Shown: piece by piece, positions 10,384 through 19,877 of the stretch | Position numbering within the stretch: the first letter of the stretch is position 1 | Layout of the letters: each line of letters begins with the position of its first letter | NCBI GenBank assembly: GCA_021521415.1 | Contig: JAIQDT010003793.1 | Location: forward strand, 62,001 to 126,000 | Direction: 5' to 3' | Length of the DNA: 64,000 nucleotides | DNA from: Bidens hawaiensis | Lineage: Eukaryota > Streptophyta > Magnoliopsida > Asterales > Asteraceae | Notes under the pieces: model-generated | The model's input: only the letters and a program-made list of their open reading frames with translations | Databases searched by the model: none | What the model was told of the DNA's origin: nothing | Translations under genes and position numbers: made by a program

Positions 10384-13300
10384 GTGCAGGAACAGTTGAA
10401 CAGGGCTGCCCACAGTCTTTGGATTGTAGATAGCGGCTGTTCCCGGCACATGACGGGCAACAAATACTTGTTGCACGACTTAAAACCTATTCAGGGAGCG
10501 GGAGTTAGTTTTGCTGGTGAAAGTGGAGGAAGAATTACGGGAAAAGGAACGGTGTCCAATGGGAAAATGACACTTGAGAATGTGAATTTTGTAGAAGAGC
10601 TGAAGCACAATCTGCTGAGTGTGTCGCAGATTTGTGATAATGAGTATACTGTTCATTTCACGAAGAATGAGGCGATCGTGTTGAAGCCTGGTTTTCAGAT
10701 AACAGACGAGTGGATAGTGATGACAGCTCCACGTGATACAAATACGTATGTGATGGATATGAGGTCTACTGAAATGGCCTTGGGAGAATCATGTTTAATG
10801 ACGAAAGCAAGCGAATCAGAATCCGAACTATGGCACAGGAGAATGGGGCACATTTATCTTCGAAAGATGAACCACATTGTCAAAAATGGGCTTGTGACGG
10901 GCGTTCCCTTGAAAAGTTTTAACTTTGAAGACAAATGTATTGCATGCAAGAAGGGAAAGCAACACAAGAAATCCCATCTCACCAAGAAGGTCAACTCTAT
11001 TGCCAGTACTCTTGAACTGCTTCACATGGATCTCTTCGGTCCAGTGAATATAAAAAGTCTAGGGGGTACTTCTTACTGCTTGGTGATCACTGATGACTAC
11101 TCGCGATATTCGTGGGTATATTTTCTGAAATCGAAAGATGAGACGGCTCAAATGGTGAAGAATTTGATTACTAAAGTTGAGAACGTCATGAGTAAAACAG
11201 TTAAGTTCATCAGAAGTGACAATGGGACAGAGTTCAAGAATTTTGAAATGGAGATCTTCTGTCTTCAGAAAGGAATTGAACATCAATACAGCGCTCCGTA
11301 TACTCCGCAACAGAATGGAGTGGCTGAAAGGAAGAACCGAACTTTAATTGAAGAAGCCAGGACTATGCTGGCAGATTCGAAGCTTCCTGTGATGTTCTGG
11401 GCTGAAGCAGTTGCTACAGCCTGCTATGTTCTGAATAGAGTGTTAACCGTTAAGAGACTTGGTAAAACATGTTACGAGCTTATGCATGGAAGGAAGCCCA
11501 ACTTGAGTGGTCTTGAACCATTCGGGTCTCCTTGTTCGATCTTGAAGACAAATTCGAAATTTGGAGAAGTAGCCGATGAAGGAATATTAGTCGGTTATGT
11601 TGTTGGTACTCCCAACCGACGTGTCTTCAATACTTCGACTTGCAAGGTGGAGGTGGTATGTAACACTGACATCACAAGTTACCAACCGCCAAAACCAAGC
11701 AATGGGCCTGCTGAGCTTTTCGACTATGTTAAGCTTTTTAAGTCATTTAACGTACCGGATTTGGAGATTTCTGAAGAAGAAGAAAGAGCTGCGACGAAGA
11801 TGATACTCGATGAGGAAGAAAATCTATTGCAAAGACAGCTGATTGATAAGTGTCAACCTTCCTCATCAAACACTATCGGTACCCCTGCTGCCTCAACTGA
11901 AGAAGAATTTATCAATCCTTTTCACTCTCAGCATGAAACAACCATTGATGAGATCTCTTCTAATTTGGAAGATAATTTGCATGTCGGTTCTGTTCCGACC
12001 ACGAGAATTCATAAAGATCACCCTTTGGATAATGTGATTGGTGATGTGTCCTCAGGTGTACAAACGAGAAGTAGCTTGAATGAACACACCTGTGTTTATA
12101 CAAGCATTAAGGAGACAGGAATAATCGATGAATGCCTGTATACCTGCTTTATAAGCCAGATTGAACCGAAAAATTATCAAATGGCTTTAAAGGACAGCTC
12201 GTGGGTCGAGGCCATGCAAGAAGAGTTGGCTCAATTCGAGAAGATGGAAGTTTGGACTTTGGTTGAAAAACCAAAGAATGTGCATGCGATAGGCACAAAA
12301 TGGGTGTTCAAGTGCAAGAGAGATGATAAGGGAATCACTATAAGAAACAAGGCGAGGCTTGTCGTGAAAGGTTTTAATCAACAAGAGGGGATTGATTATA
12401 ACGAAGTGTTCGCTCCTGTCGCCAGATTGGAAGCCATAAGATTGTTTTTGGCGTTTGCTGCTTATGAAAAGATGAAGGTGTTTCAGCTAGATGTGAAAAG
12501 TGCGTTTTTGAATGGGAAAGTTGATGAGGTTGTGTATGTTGAGCAACCTTCGGGTTTTCCTGACCCAGACTATCCAGATCACGTGTACAGGTTGAGCAAG
12601 GCGTTGTATGGATTACATCAGGCACCTCGTGCCTGGTATGCAACTTTATCGGATTACTTGCTCGAGAATGGTTTTGAAAGAGGGAAAATTGATAGCACGT
12701 TGTTCTTCAAAAGAGATGGAAGCGACTTCCTGCTGGTACAAGTCTACGTGGACGACATCATATTTGCTGCATCAAAAGTCTCCATGTGTCAGGAGTTTGA
12801 AGCCGTCATGAAGAAAATGTTTGAAATGAGTGCTATGGGTGAACTAACTTTCTTTCTAGGATTGCAGGTTGATCATAGGAAGGACGGGATGTTCATTCAT
12901 CAGACGAAGTATGTTCATGATGTGCTCAAGCGCTTCAAGATGGAGGACAGTTCTCCATATGATAATCCAATCTGCGTCAATCACAAATTGGGTGCTGAAG
13001 TAGACGGTGATGCAGATGTGGACCCAACTCAATATCGGGCAATAATAGGTTCTTTAATGTACTTAACTGCATCTAGGCCTGATATAATGTTTGCTGTTTG
13101 TCTTTGTGCACGTTTTCAGGCAAATCCAAAAGAATCTCATTTGAAAGGTGCAAAGAGGATACTGCGGTATCTCAAGGGCAAGCCGAAGCTGGGGTTGTGG
13201 TACCCTAGAGGAGGAGACTTGGAGCTGGTCGCTTACACAGACTCTGATTATGGAGGGTGCAATCAGAGTCGGAAGTCAACAACTGGAGGATGTCAGTTTC

Positions 13301-13692
13301 TTGGTGGCAGATTGGTGTCGTGGCAATGCAAGAAGCAGACTTCAGTCGCAATCTCAACCTGTGAGGCAGAATACATGGCTGCATCCAACTGCTGCTCTCA
13401 GGTTCTTTGGATACAACAACAGCTGCGCGACTATGGTCTGAATTTCTTACTTACTCCTATTTGCATTGATAACACTGCTGCTATCTCAGTAACTAACAAT
13501 CCCGTGAAACATAGTAAAACTAAACACATTGACATACGTCATCATTTCATACGGGATTGTGCTGAGAAGAAACTGATAATTCTTGAAAAGGTGGATACGC
13601 TTGATAATTTCGCTGATTTATACACTAAAGCGTTTGACAAATCCAGATTTCAAAACCTTATTGAACTGAATGGGATGATCAATCCCGAGTAA
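10384..13692 (+). CDS. pol: Pol polyprotein of the Sirevirus: protease, integrase, RT, RNase H
   Basis: An open frame of about 1102 codons with no obvious ATG at its start (the frame opens at GTG), in the -1 frame relative to gag. Aspartic protease WIVDSGCSRHMTG (Asp16); gag-pre-integrase zinc region LWHRRMGH ... CIACKKGK from about 149; integrase core with Asp216 (HMDLFGPV), IRSDNGTEF and QQNGVAERKNRT; reverse transcriptase with FQLDVKSAFLNG and the catalytic YVDD at 788-791; RNase H with VAYTDSDYGG, CEAEYMAA and DNTAAI. The order PR-INT-RT-RH defines Ty1/copia. All visible catalytic residues are intact and no internal stop is present. Expression needs frameshifting, re-initiation or splicing; a splice-acceptor-like TTTATTGTGCAG lies at the junction. 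Confidence 0.95.
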   Translation: MQEQLNRAAHSLWIVDSGCSRHMTGNKYLLHDLKPIQGAGVSFAGESGGRITGKGTVSNGKMTLENVNFVEELKHNLLSVSQICDNEYTVHFTKNEAIVLKPGFQITDEWIVMTAPRDTNTYVMDMRSTEMALGESCLMTKASESESELWHRRMGHIYLRKMNHIVKNGLVTGVPLKSFNFEDKCIACKKGKQHKKSHLTKKVNSIASTLELLHMDLFGPVNIKSLGGTSYCLVITDDYSRYSWVYFLKSKDETAQMVKNLITKVENVMSKTVKFIRSDNGTEFKNFEMEIFCLQKGIEHQYSAPYTPQQNGVAERKNRTLIEEARTMLADSKLPVMFWAEAVATACYVLNRVLTVKRLGKTCYELMHGRKPNLSGLEPFGSPCSILKTNSKFGEVADEGILVGYVVGTPNRRVFNTSTCKVEVVCNTDITSYQPPKPSNGPAELFDYVKLFKSFNVPDLEISEEEERAATKMILDEEENLLQRQLIDKCQPSSSNTIGTPAASTEEEFINPFHSQHETTIDEISSNLEDNLHVGSVPTTRIHKDHPLDNVIGDVSSGVQTRSSLNEHTCVYTSIKETGIIDECLYTCFISQIEPKNYQMALKDSSWVEAMQEELAQFEKMEVWTLVEKPKNVHAIGTKWVFKCKRDDKGITIRNKARLVVKGFNQQEGIDYNEVFAPVARLEAIRLFLAFAAYEKMKVFQLDVKSAFLNGKVDEVVYVEQPSGFPDPDYPDHVYRLSKALYGLHQAPRAWYATLSDYLLENGFERGKIDSTLFFKRDGSDFLLVQVYVDDIIFAASKVSMCQEFEAVMKKMFEMSAMGELTFFLGLQVDHRKDGMFIHQTKYVHDVLKRFKMEDSSPYDNPICVNHKLGAEVDGDADVDPTQYRAIIGSLMYLTASRPDIMFAVCLCARFQANPKESHLKGAKRILRYLKGKPKLGLWYPRGGDLELVAYTDSDYGGCNQSRKSTTGGCQFLGGRLVSWQCKKQTSVAISTCEAEYMAASNCCSQVLWIQQQLRDYGLNFLLTPICIDNTAAISVTNNPVKHSKTKHIDIRHHFIRDCAEKKLIILEKVDTLDNFADLYTKAFDKSRFQNLIELNGMINPE

Positions 13693-13707
13693 CCATGCTT
13701 TTCTTGT

Positions 13708-13738
<31 letters not shown>

Positions 13739-15054
13739 CGTCACTAATCGCTTAAAATTTTGTCGGTTACATTAGTTTGAAGAACTTGTCTTCGGATATG
13801 TTTTGGTCCTCATTTTGTACTTGTAGATTTTGAGGATAACCATTAACCAGATTACTGATAGTGACCGGGGCGGTTTATGATGAGTTTTTCTTTCGTTCGC
13901 TTAAAATTAGTCGATCATACTTAGTTAGAAGGACACATACTAGTATGTGGTCGGTCCAGCTGATCCATTGGATCTTCGGGATAGCCGTTTACCTGAAGAC
14001 CTTGTTTTGGTCGGGGCGATTTTTGTTTAAATTTTGAAAGAAAAAAAGGGAAATGAAATTATTTTTCAAGTCTGTTACTTCGTAAGAAGTTCGTTAGCTA
14101 TGTTAAACGGAAAATTGATCCAACCTTGGAAAATGATAGATATACTAATTCTGTGTGCTTAACTAGTAAAGTTATTAGGCTTAAAAGGCTTTAGGACAGT
14201 CATTGTATGTCATGGTAACTTTTATGGTGCGTAAAAGTAGATGTGATACAAACTAAATTTACTTGATTTTACGTGGAAACTCCTTAAGAGTTTTGTGTGT
14301 CTTCATATATATCTTTCCGAATGATAGGCAGAAAAGCGATTACCCAGTCATACACGAGCCCATGTGTGTTCTGATTCCCGTGAAGATAGCGTTTCAAGAT
14401 ACTGCAGTGATCCAGATTCGGGACTTGCAGTTAAATTTCTACTTTGAAGTCTATGTTGAAAAAAAAAAAAAAATAAATTTTTGGAGTTATTGAAATATAT
14501 TAGAGATGACAATATCAAGACTTCACAATCATTGAGTAAGAGAGAAGAACGGGAAGCAGATCAAGAATATTTACAGTTTAATCAGACACTATGGGTTGAA
14601 GTCAATTCGGGGTGACTTGGGGAAAGCCAAATACGCTTTGAGGATAGATAGGAGGCATCAATATTTCTAAGTTGTTGCCCACTTAAATTTTGAGGCTTAA
14701 TCGAACCTAACTCGTATCACAGAAACGATGAAAACCACTTTAAGTTATACCTGCTTACAACCTGTCTCTATATGTCATAATACAGCTAAACACGGATCTA
14801 TGTGACAGTCACATACTTAGTATGATTCCTGTTCGGATCTTTTCTAAAACGTAGCAGTCCTTATCGAGACTGAAATTTGATCACTTATACTTTAAATTTT
14901 TAAGTTTTTGTACTTAGATAGTTTTATGATTTTTTAACTGGTTACTTAGATTTGATCATGTTATTTATTTCTTAAAGGACAATTTATAACTTAATTGACA
15001 ACTGTTAAAATTTTAAGGGTTAAATTTTGAAATTTTAGGCGATGTTGTTGAACA
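13693..15054. other. non-coding spacer between pol and ORF3
   Basis: About 1.36 kb without a credible ORF. It has an A-tract of about 25 bp (13713-13738) soon after pol, which could be a fossil poly(A) or simple repeat, and another A-run near 14460-14473. A 76-codon frame at 14263-14493 has no recognisable domain and is probably chance. Confidence 0.5.
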
Positions 15055-15831
15055 GGCGAAGTTGTGAATAACTTCGCCTAGGCGAAGTTATCTGTAACTT
15101 CGCCTGTACAACAGATCCCCTATATAAGGGATACTTATCGTCGAAACTGTTCATCAGTTTTTAAAATCCAGCGAACTTATTTTCGGCGATCTTATATTAT
15201 CCACAGCGAACTTATTCTAAACCTTCGTGTTATTTATTCCCGATTTTCACACCGATCAAAGGTTCGAGATGTTGTTTTATCATATATTACAAGTTCTTTC
15301 ATGCTAATCAAGGGTCGTTTCGACCCGGTTATTAACCTCGAACCATCGGGTTTGAAACCGATTTTCATAACTTGTATTTTTACGTGTTGAACACTATACT
15401 GATCGTCAACATGTCCTTAAAACTCGTGTTTAAGAATTCTTAATCGTCTAAACTAGCCGAATCATCAACTGCACGTTGTTCCATGAATCTCACTGTCGCC
15501 GATTAAGATTCAGGCGAAGTTAGGGTTTAGGCGAAGTTATCCGTAACTTCGCCTGGAGCTTAAGTTCGCCTGAGGCGAAGTTATCCGTAACTTCGCCCGA
15601 AGCTTAAGTTCGCCTGAGGCGAAGTTATCCGTAACCTCGCCCGAAACTTAAATTCGCCTGAGGCGATGTTGTGATGAGGCGAAGTTAACATTAACTTCGC
15701 CTAGATCATTTTTACTTATATTAATTAGACGAACTTAAAGCTGAAGCGAAGTTGTTCCCAACTTCGCCTCAACTTCAACTTCGCCTATACAGAGTTTATC
15801 ACAACTTCGCTCATGGTAACAAAGCGAACTT
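15055..15831. repeat. GCGAAGTT motif array upstream of ORF3
   Basis: About 21 copies of GCGAAGTT / AACTTCGC / GCGAACTT / AAGTTCGC in 780 bp, including three successive units of the form AGGCGAAGTTATCCGTAAC(T/C)TCGC near 15530-15640. It is the densest block in the element and lies entirely outside coding sequence. Confidence 0.87.
15121..15128 (+). promoter_or_regulatory. internal TATA box candidate for ORF3
   Basis: TATATAAG in the context CCCCTATATAAGGG, about 755 bp before the ORF3 ATG and directly after the first group of GCGAAGTT motifs. This repeats the array-then-TATA order seen in the LTR. A splice-acceptor-like TTTGTTGCAG ends two bases before the ORF3 ATG, so a spliced ORF3 transcript is possible. 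Confidence 0.5.
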
Positions 15832-15877
15832 GTGCTATGTCTTTCTGTCGTTCTAACTTGGTTAGTTTGTTGCAGAT

Positions 15878-18709
15878 ATGGCTGCGATAGCTGGTGCTGG
15901 TGGTGCAGGAGGAGATGATGGTGACAATCAGAGACAATTTTTCCCGGGTCACAATATGTACATCACTCTAGACCCGGAGGCGAGCGGTGTGGATGACTAT
16001 CGCGAGATTATTACTTTCCTCCTGCGCTCGAGGATTTTTCATGCCATAACAAACACGCTGCCGATATCTCTGCCGAATATCGAAGACTTCTGGCAGACGG
16101 TCGAATACGACTGTCGTGTTGAGCCCCCGGTCATGAGAGTAACGGTGAACAATCAAGAAGTTCAGTTCAATTCTGAACAGATCCGGGTGGCACTACGGTT
16201 CGGAGAGGAGACTCGAGACGATCCAACTGAGTTCGTAGCTCCCTTTCGTGATGGAGCGTTTCTTCGAATGGGCTACTCTGGTTCATTAGGAGATACCCAG
16301 AGGAGGAAGGGTTTCCTTCTAGACCAGTGGCGCTTCCTCATGCACGTTATGATAGTGTGCATGTCGGGGAGGAAGGCGGGCACTGATGGTATGGGGGCGA
16401 CCATGCAGTCTGCCATGACTGCACTGACCTATAACAAGCGTTATAGCTTCAGTCAAATGGTCTTCTACGAGATTGATAGACAAAGACGGGCGATGTCTCG
16501 GGAGCAGTTCTTAATGTACCCACGGTTCATCCAGATGATATTGAACCATGTCGCTCTGGCTCTACCTCAGAGACGCCCGATCAGATACGTGGAATCGGTG
16601 AGCAAACGTATCTTTGCTCAATGCCGCACGTCAAGTGCGAGGAGCAACCTTGAACGTCGTCCCAGGAATACTCCTCTATTTGGGTTTTTAATCAACCCAG
16701 AGTATGTTCCTGCTGGTGGGGACGAGTTCAGAGATCCTCAACCACGACAGGCAAGAGCAACTCAAGCTATTCCTGCTCCTGCTGTGCCTGTTGTGTCTAC
16801 TGCAGAGGATATAGACCTTGACGCTGTTTTTGGAGGTCAAGGCTATTTTGACATGGATCATGTGGAAGAGGTGCAGGTCTCGGCTGCACAAAGTTTGGGT
16901 GTGAGTATGACTAGAGCAGCTACGTCGATGGCTGACTCCGATTTGGATGAGATTATGAATGAGGGGAGACGGTTGATGGTGTCTAGAGAGAGAATGATTG
17001 GGAAGAGGAAGAGAACGGAGGATGATGACGAGTTGGAAGAGGAAGAAGACATACATAAGCTGATAAGAAGATCAAGACGGGAGAGGACAGGTGCTGGCAT
17101 GGGAGCTGGAGAGACTTCAAGGACTGTACGATTTGCTCCGGCCGCACTGTCTGGTATGTCCATTGTTCCTTCTTCTGTACAGGTGACAAGTACAAGCGCT
17201 GCGGATGTTCCCGTGGTGGCTACATCAACGGCTGGCATTCCATCCACCACTACCATCCAGACGTCGACTCCGGAGATCGTGTCACTACCACCGCCAACGC
17301 TTACTCAGTCGGTGGTAGCTGCTCGTTTTGTGGAGTCAACGGTCGTCACTGCTGCAGGGTTATCAGGTATGATACCACCTGCGGTTACGCCTGCTTCTGG
17401 AGTCTCGCCTTCGCCAATGTCAGACTCAGAGAGAATAGCTTCACTAGAGCGGATCGTGGCAGAACAATCGAAGACTATTCAAAGCCTAGTGGAAGCAAAT
17501 CAACTACAGGCATCCCTCCTGGTTGAGCATGGGAAAATCATAGATGCCTTGAAGGAGTTCTTGGCATCTCAGGGGGAGATGAGCTGTAAAGGCGACGAGC
17601 TCAGAACGAAGAAGAGGAATGACCGAGACGATGATCCCAATGCATCGAAAGATGCAGGTGGTGAGCTGCCAAGAACTTCTGAAGCTCATGGTACTTCCAC
17701 AGCTGAGGGGGAGTCTACTGACGTGGCTGGTGGTTCTGGTGATGATGTGGTGTTAGTTGAGGATGATGTGATTGATGCGCTGAAAGAGCTTGACGATGAC
17801 ATGTTCAGTGATGAGGTGTTGTTCGATGAAGATGTGCTGCCGAGTGATATGATTGAGAAGATCGGTGAGCAGATTGTGATTGAAGATGGAATAGAAGAGG
17901 GGGAGATAGTAGAAGAAAACGTTGAACACGAGATCCCTGAGGTTGAGAAAGCCGACGTGAGTGCTGAGATGGATGAGACTGAGTGGGAGGAGCAGCCTAG
18001 GTGGAAGGAAGGCTGTGCTCATTGGTTTATCAAGACCAAGAAGCCTGCTGTTCCAGCCATGTTCAAGAAGAGTTATAACATCAAAGGCTATGCTGAGTCG
18101 AAGAAGGGAATCATATGTTGGATTTATGATGAACAGATCAAGTTGTTTGTGGTGAAGCGTTATGATGGTATTCAATACTTCAAGAGAATGTTGAGATCTC
18201 TCAATACGTTGCCGGAATGTGAGGTGAAGGATTTGGCCAGGTTGGGCCTGATAAACAGAAGTGACAACAATATGGCGAGAATGATTGAGAAAATTGTGTG
18301 GAAAGAAAGCATAAAAGAAAAGAAGTTTGAACTATTAAAGCCACAAAAGGGAAAGCTCGTGGAGGATACAGAGAGGGGATTGAGAGCAGATGGCAAGCCA
18401 TGGATGGTGATGAAGTACAAACCGATCCGATGCATCAAGGAGGTTCCAATGAAGAATATGCCTCAAGATGTGTTGAAGAATCTAAAATGGTGGTACGTTG
18501 ATTGCCAGACTGCTGAAGCCGTGATGGAAGACGAAGATGAACAAGAAGTGCTGAGGGTGTATGACCCGATGCATCTTGTTAACTTATCGAAAGCTGATTT
18601 GCAAGTGTTGAATGAAAAGAAGATATTCTATATTCCTGCTTGGAAGGATGAAGCAAGGAAATATCAGCGAGTAGTCACGGTGTGTGTTAGAGAAGGAGTG
18701 CACGCGTAA
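15878..18709 (+). CDS. ORF3 of the Sirevirus, unknown function, nuclear-protein-like
   Basis: Complete 943-codon frame, no internal stop. Residues about 20-240 form a conserved-looking globular region with YREIITFLLRSRIFHAI, IEDFWQTVEYDC (Phe71-Trp72) and MYPRF (213-217). I recognise it only as resembling hypothetical proteins abundant in Asteraceae genomes and encoded downstream of copia pol. Around residue 375 is a basic stretch GKRKRTE followed by acidic residues, a possible nuclear localisation signal. A Ser/Thr/Pro-rich linker covers about 400-510, a likely coiled coil about 515-570 (SERIASLERIVAEQSKTIQS), a strongly acidic region about 600-710, and a basic C-terminal region about 710-943. 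No signal peptide or membrane segment is visible, so I see no support for an envelope role. It has its own upstream motif array and TATA candidate. Confidence 0.85.
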   Translation: MAAIAGAGGAGGDDGDNQRQFFPGHNMYITLDPEASGVDDYREIITFLLRSRIFHAITNTLPISLPNIEDFWQTVEYDCRVEPPVMRVTVNNQEVQFNSEQIRVALRFGEETRDDPTEFVAPFRDGAFLRMGYSGSLGDTQRRKGFLLDQWRFLMHVMIVCMSGRKAGTDGMGATMQSAMTALTYNKRYSFSQMVFYEIDRQRRAMSREQFLMYPRFIQMILNHVALALPQRRPIRYVESVSKRIFAQCRTSSARSNLERRPRNTPLFGFLINPEYVPAGGDEFRDPQPRQARATQAIPAPAVPVVSTAEDIDLDAVFGGQGYFDMDHVEEVQVSAAQSLGVSMTRAATSMADSDLDEIMNEGRRLMVSRERMIGKRKRTEDDDELEEEEDIHKLIRRSRRERTGAGMGAGETSRTVRFAPAALSGMSIVPSSVQVTSTSAADVPVVATSTAGIPSTTTIQTSTPEIVSLPPPTLTQSVVAARFVESTVVTAAGLSGMIPPAVTPASGVSPSPMSDSERIASLERIVAEQSKTIQSLVEANQLQASLLVEHGKIIDALKEFLASQGEMSCKGDELRTKKRNDRDDDPNASKDAGGELPRTSEAHGTSTAEGESTDVAGGSGDDVVLVEDDVIDALKELDDDMFSDEVLFDEDVLPSDMIEKIGEQIVIEDGIEEGEIVEENVEHEIPEVEKADVSAEMDETEWEEQPRWKEGCAHWFIKTKKPAVPAMFKKSYNIKGYAESKKGIICWIYDEQIKLFVVKRYDGIQYFKRMLRSLNTLPECEVKDLARLGLINRSDNNMARMIEKIVWKESIKEKKFELLKPQKGKLVEDTERGLRADGKPWMVMKYKPIRCIKEVPMKNMPQDVLKNLKWWYVDCQTAEAVMEDEDEQEVLRVYDPMHLVNLSKADLQVLNEKKIFYIPAWKDEARKYQRVVTVCVREGVHA

Positions 18710-18761
18710 AGATACAAGATTACGAGACAAGAGCTGAAAGATCAAGATATGAAGCTACTGC

Positions 18762-18771
18762 CAAGGGGGAG
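18762..18771 (+). other. polypurine tract of the Sirevirus
   Basis: CAAGGGGGAG two bases before the 3' LTR. It primes plus-strand DNA synthesis in LTR elements. Confidence 0.88.
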
Positions 18772-18773
18772 TC

Positions 18774-19252
18774 TGTTGGTGCATAGATGTCAGTAGTTCA
18801 TATGTCTAATGTCTGTAATCGAGTATGTAATATTGTTTATGTAATTGTTTGTTTAGAAGCGAAGTTGTTGACAAGTTCGCTTAGGCGAACTTGTTAACCA
18901 AGCGAAGTTGTTGACAAGTTCGCCTAGGCGAACTTGTTGAACGAGCGAAGTTATAGACAACTTCGCCTGAGGCGAAGTTGTCGTGTATTTATATTATTTT
19001 CTGTTTACTGTTTACGGGTTAATCAGTTAATCGGTCGTTAGAGAGTTTAGTTGATCGAGTCGTGTACGTGTGGTTGTTCGTATCGTGTGTACGTGTGGTT
19101 GTTCGTATCGTGTGTACGTGTGTTCGTGTGGTTGTTCGTATCGTGTGTACGTGTGTTCGTGAGCCAATATTCTACGTCCGTAACGATCTACACAGGGATT
19201 CTGCACCTGTGTATATCGGGATATCTCGTGTGATCCGTCCGGGGAACCTACA
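18774..19252 (+). repeat. 3' LTR of the Sirevirus
   Basis: Matches the 5' LTR with about three substitutions in the alignable part. It has one fewer unit of the motif array, and near 19065-19160 carries three to four tandem copies of a GTGTACGTGTGGTTGTTCGT-like unit where the 5' LTR has one copy plus unique sequence. Confidence 0.93.
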
Positions 19253-19253
19253 G

Positions 19254-19432
19254 TTGCATACCCTAATAATATATGCGAAGGTTAAAGGGTTGCATACCCT
19301 AATAATATATGCGAAGGTTAGAGGGTTGCATACCCTAATAATATATGCGAAGTTTAAAGGGTTGCATACCCTAATAATATATGCGAAGTTTAAAGGGTTG
19401 CATACCCTAATAATGTATGCGAAGGTTATAGG
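19254..19432. repeat. 36-bp tandem array of the Tekay LTR, copy A
   Basis: Five units of about 36 bp with the core GCATACCCTAATAATATATG and the ending GCGAAGGTTAAAGGG. The Sirevirus inserted at the start of this array. A related array in inverted orientation is at 27335-27568, and a diverged one at 53355-53515. Confidence 0.9.
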
Positions 19433-19877
19433 GCGTACTGCTCTTTAAAACGTAAGGTATGAATATGAAAGAGAGAAGGTATGAAGGTAAGTATATTAGA
19501 AACGAAAGTATGAAAGTATGAAGTGCATACGAAAGTATGTAGTTATGAATGTGTGTATGTGGCATGATTAACTAGAACTAACTCAGCGTAGCTGACTTTT
19601 AGTATGCACGCAAGTGAGTATAATGAGACAATTGGCTTGAGCGGGGACACATGGCAAGAGAATAAGAGGCTGGAATCTGAAGACTCAAGTTGTTTTTATG
19701 GGTTGATGTTTAATTTGAAAGACAAGATGTTTGTTTTAAGACAAGTTATGGAATGTTTTGAATGTTTAAAGAAAGTTTTAATATTCCGCGAAAGTTTTTA
19801 ATTAACTATAATATTTAGAACTGTGTTTATGAGTAAATCCAACGTTCAACGTAGAACACTGGGAACGGGGTCTTACA

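Larger units (their letters stand above)
6664..19252 (+). mobile_element. complete Ty1/copia element, Sirevirus type
   Basis: A 12,589-bp element flanked by perfect 5-bp target duplications GTTGC (6659-6663 and 19253-19257). LTRs are 522 bp (6664-7185) and 479 bp (18774-19252). Order: 5' LTR, PBS, leader rich in GCGAAGTT, gag, pol (PR-INT-RT-RH, copia order), 2.2-kb spacer, ORF3, PPT, 3' LTR. All three long frames are open. Aligned parts of the LTRs differ by only about three substitutions by eye; larger differences are repeat-unit changes. This points to a recent insertion. Sirevirus assignment rests on the gag/pol type and the extra ORF after pol; the LTRs are shorter than the roughly 1 kb common in that genus. 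Confidence 0.92.
4839..19877 (+). mobile_element. Tekay-type Ty3/gypsy solo LTR (copy A), split by a Sirevirus
   Basis: Begins TGTAACATCC at 4839 and ends GGGGTCTTACA at 19877; flanks are CATGT (4834-4838) and CATGA (19878-19882), a 4 of 5 match. Without the 12.6-kb insert the LTR is about 2.4 kb (4839-6663 plus 19258-19877). No internal gypsy sequence is present, so it is a solo LTR formed by LTR-LTR recombination. It shares ordered modules with the copies at 26901-31876 (inverted) and 51734-53968: the TGTAACATCC start, a GTGAGTTTCTAGCCCC / GTTTTCGGGG block (about 6350-6390), an array of about 36-bp repeats, a CAGCGTAGCTGACTTTTAG block (about 19580), an ATTCCGCGAAAG block, and the TTACA end. 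Family assignment comes from the chromodomain tail beside the copy ending at 31876. Confidence 0.85.

Noticed and set aside
14263..14493. 76-codon ORF in the pol-ORF3 spacer
   Set aside because: No recognisable motif, ends in a Lys run from a poly(A) tract; probably chance.
15878..18709. Envelope gene interpretation of ORF3
   Set aside because: No signal peptide, membrane segment or fusion-peptide-like stretch; basic, acidic and coiled-coil regions instead suggest an intracellular or nuclear protein.
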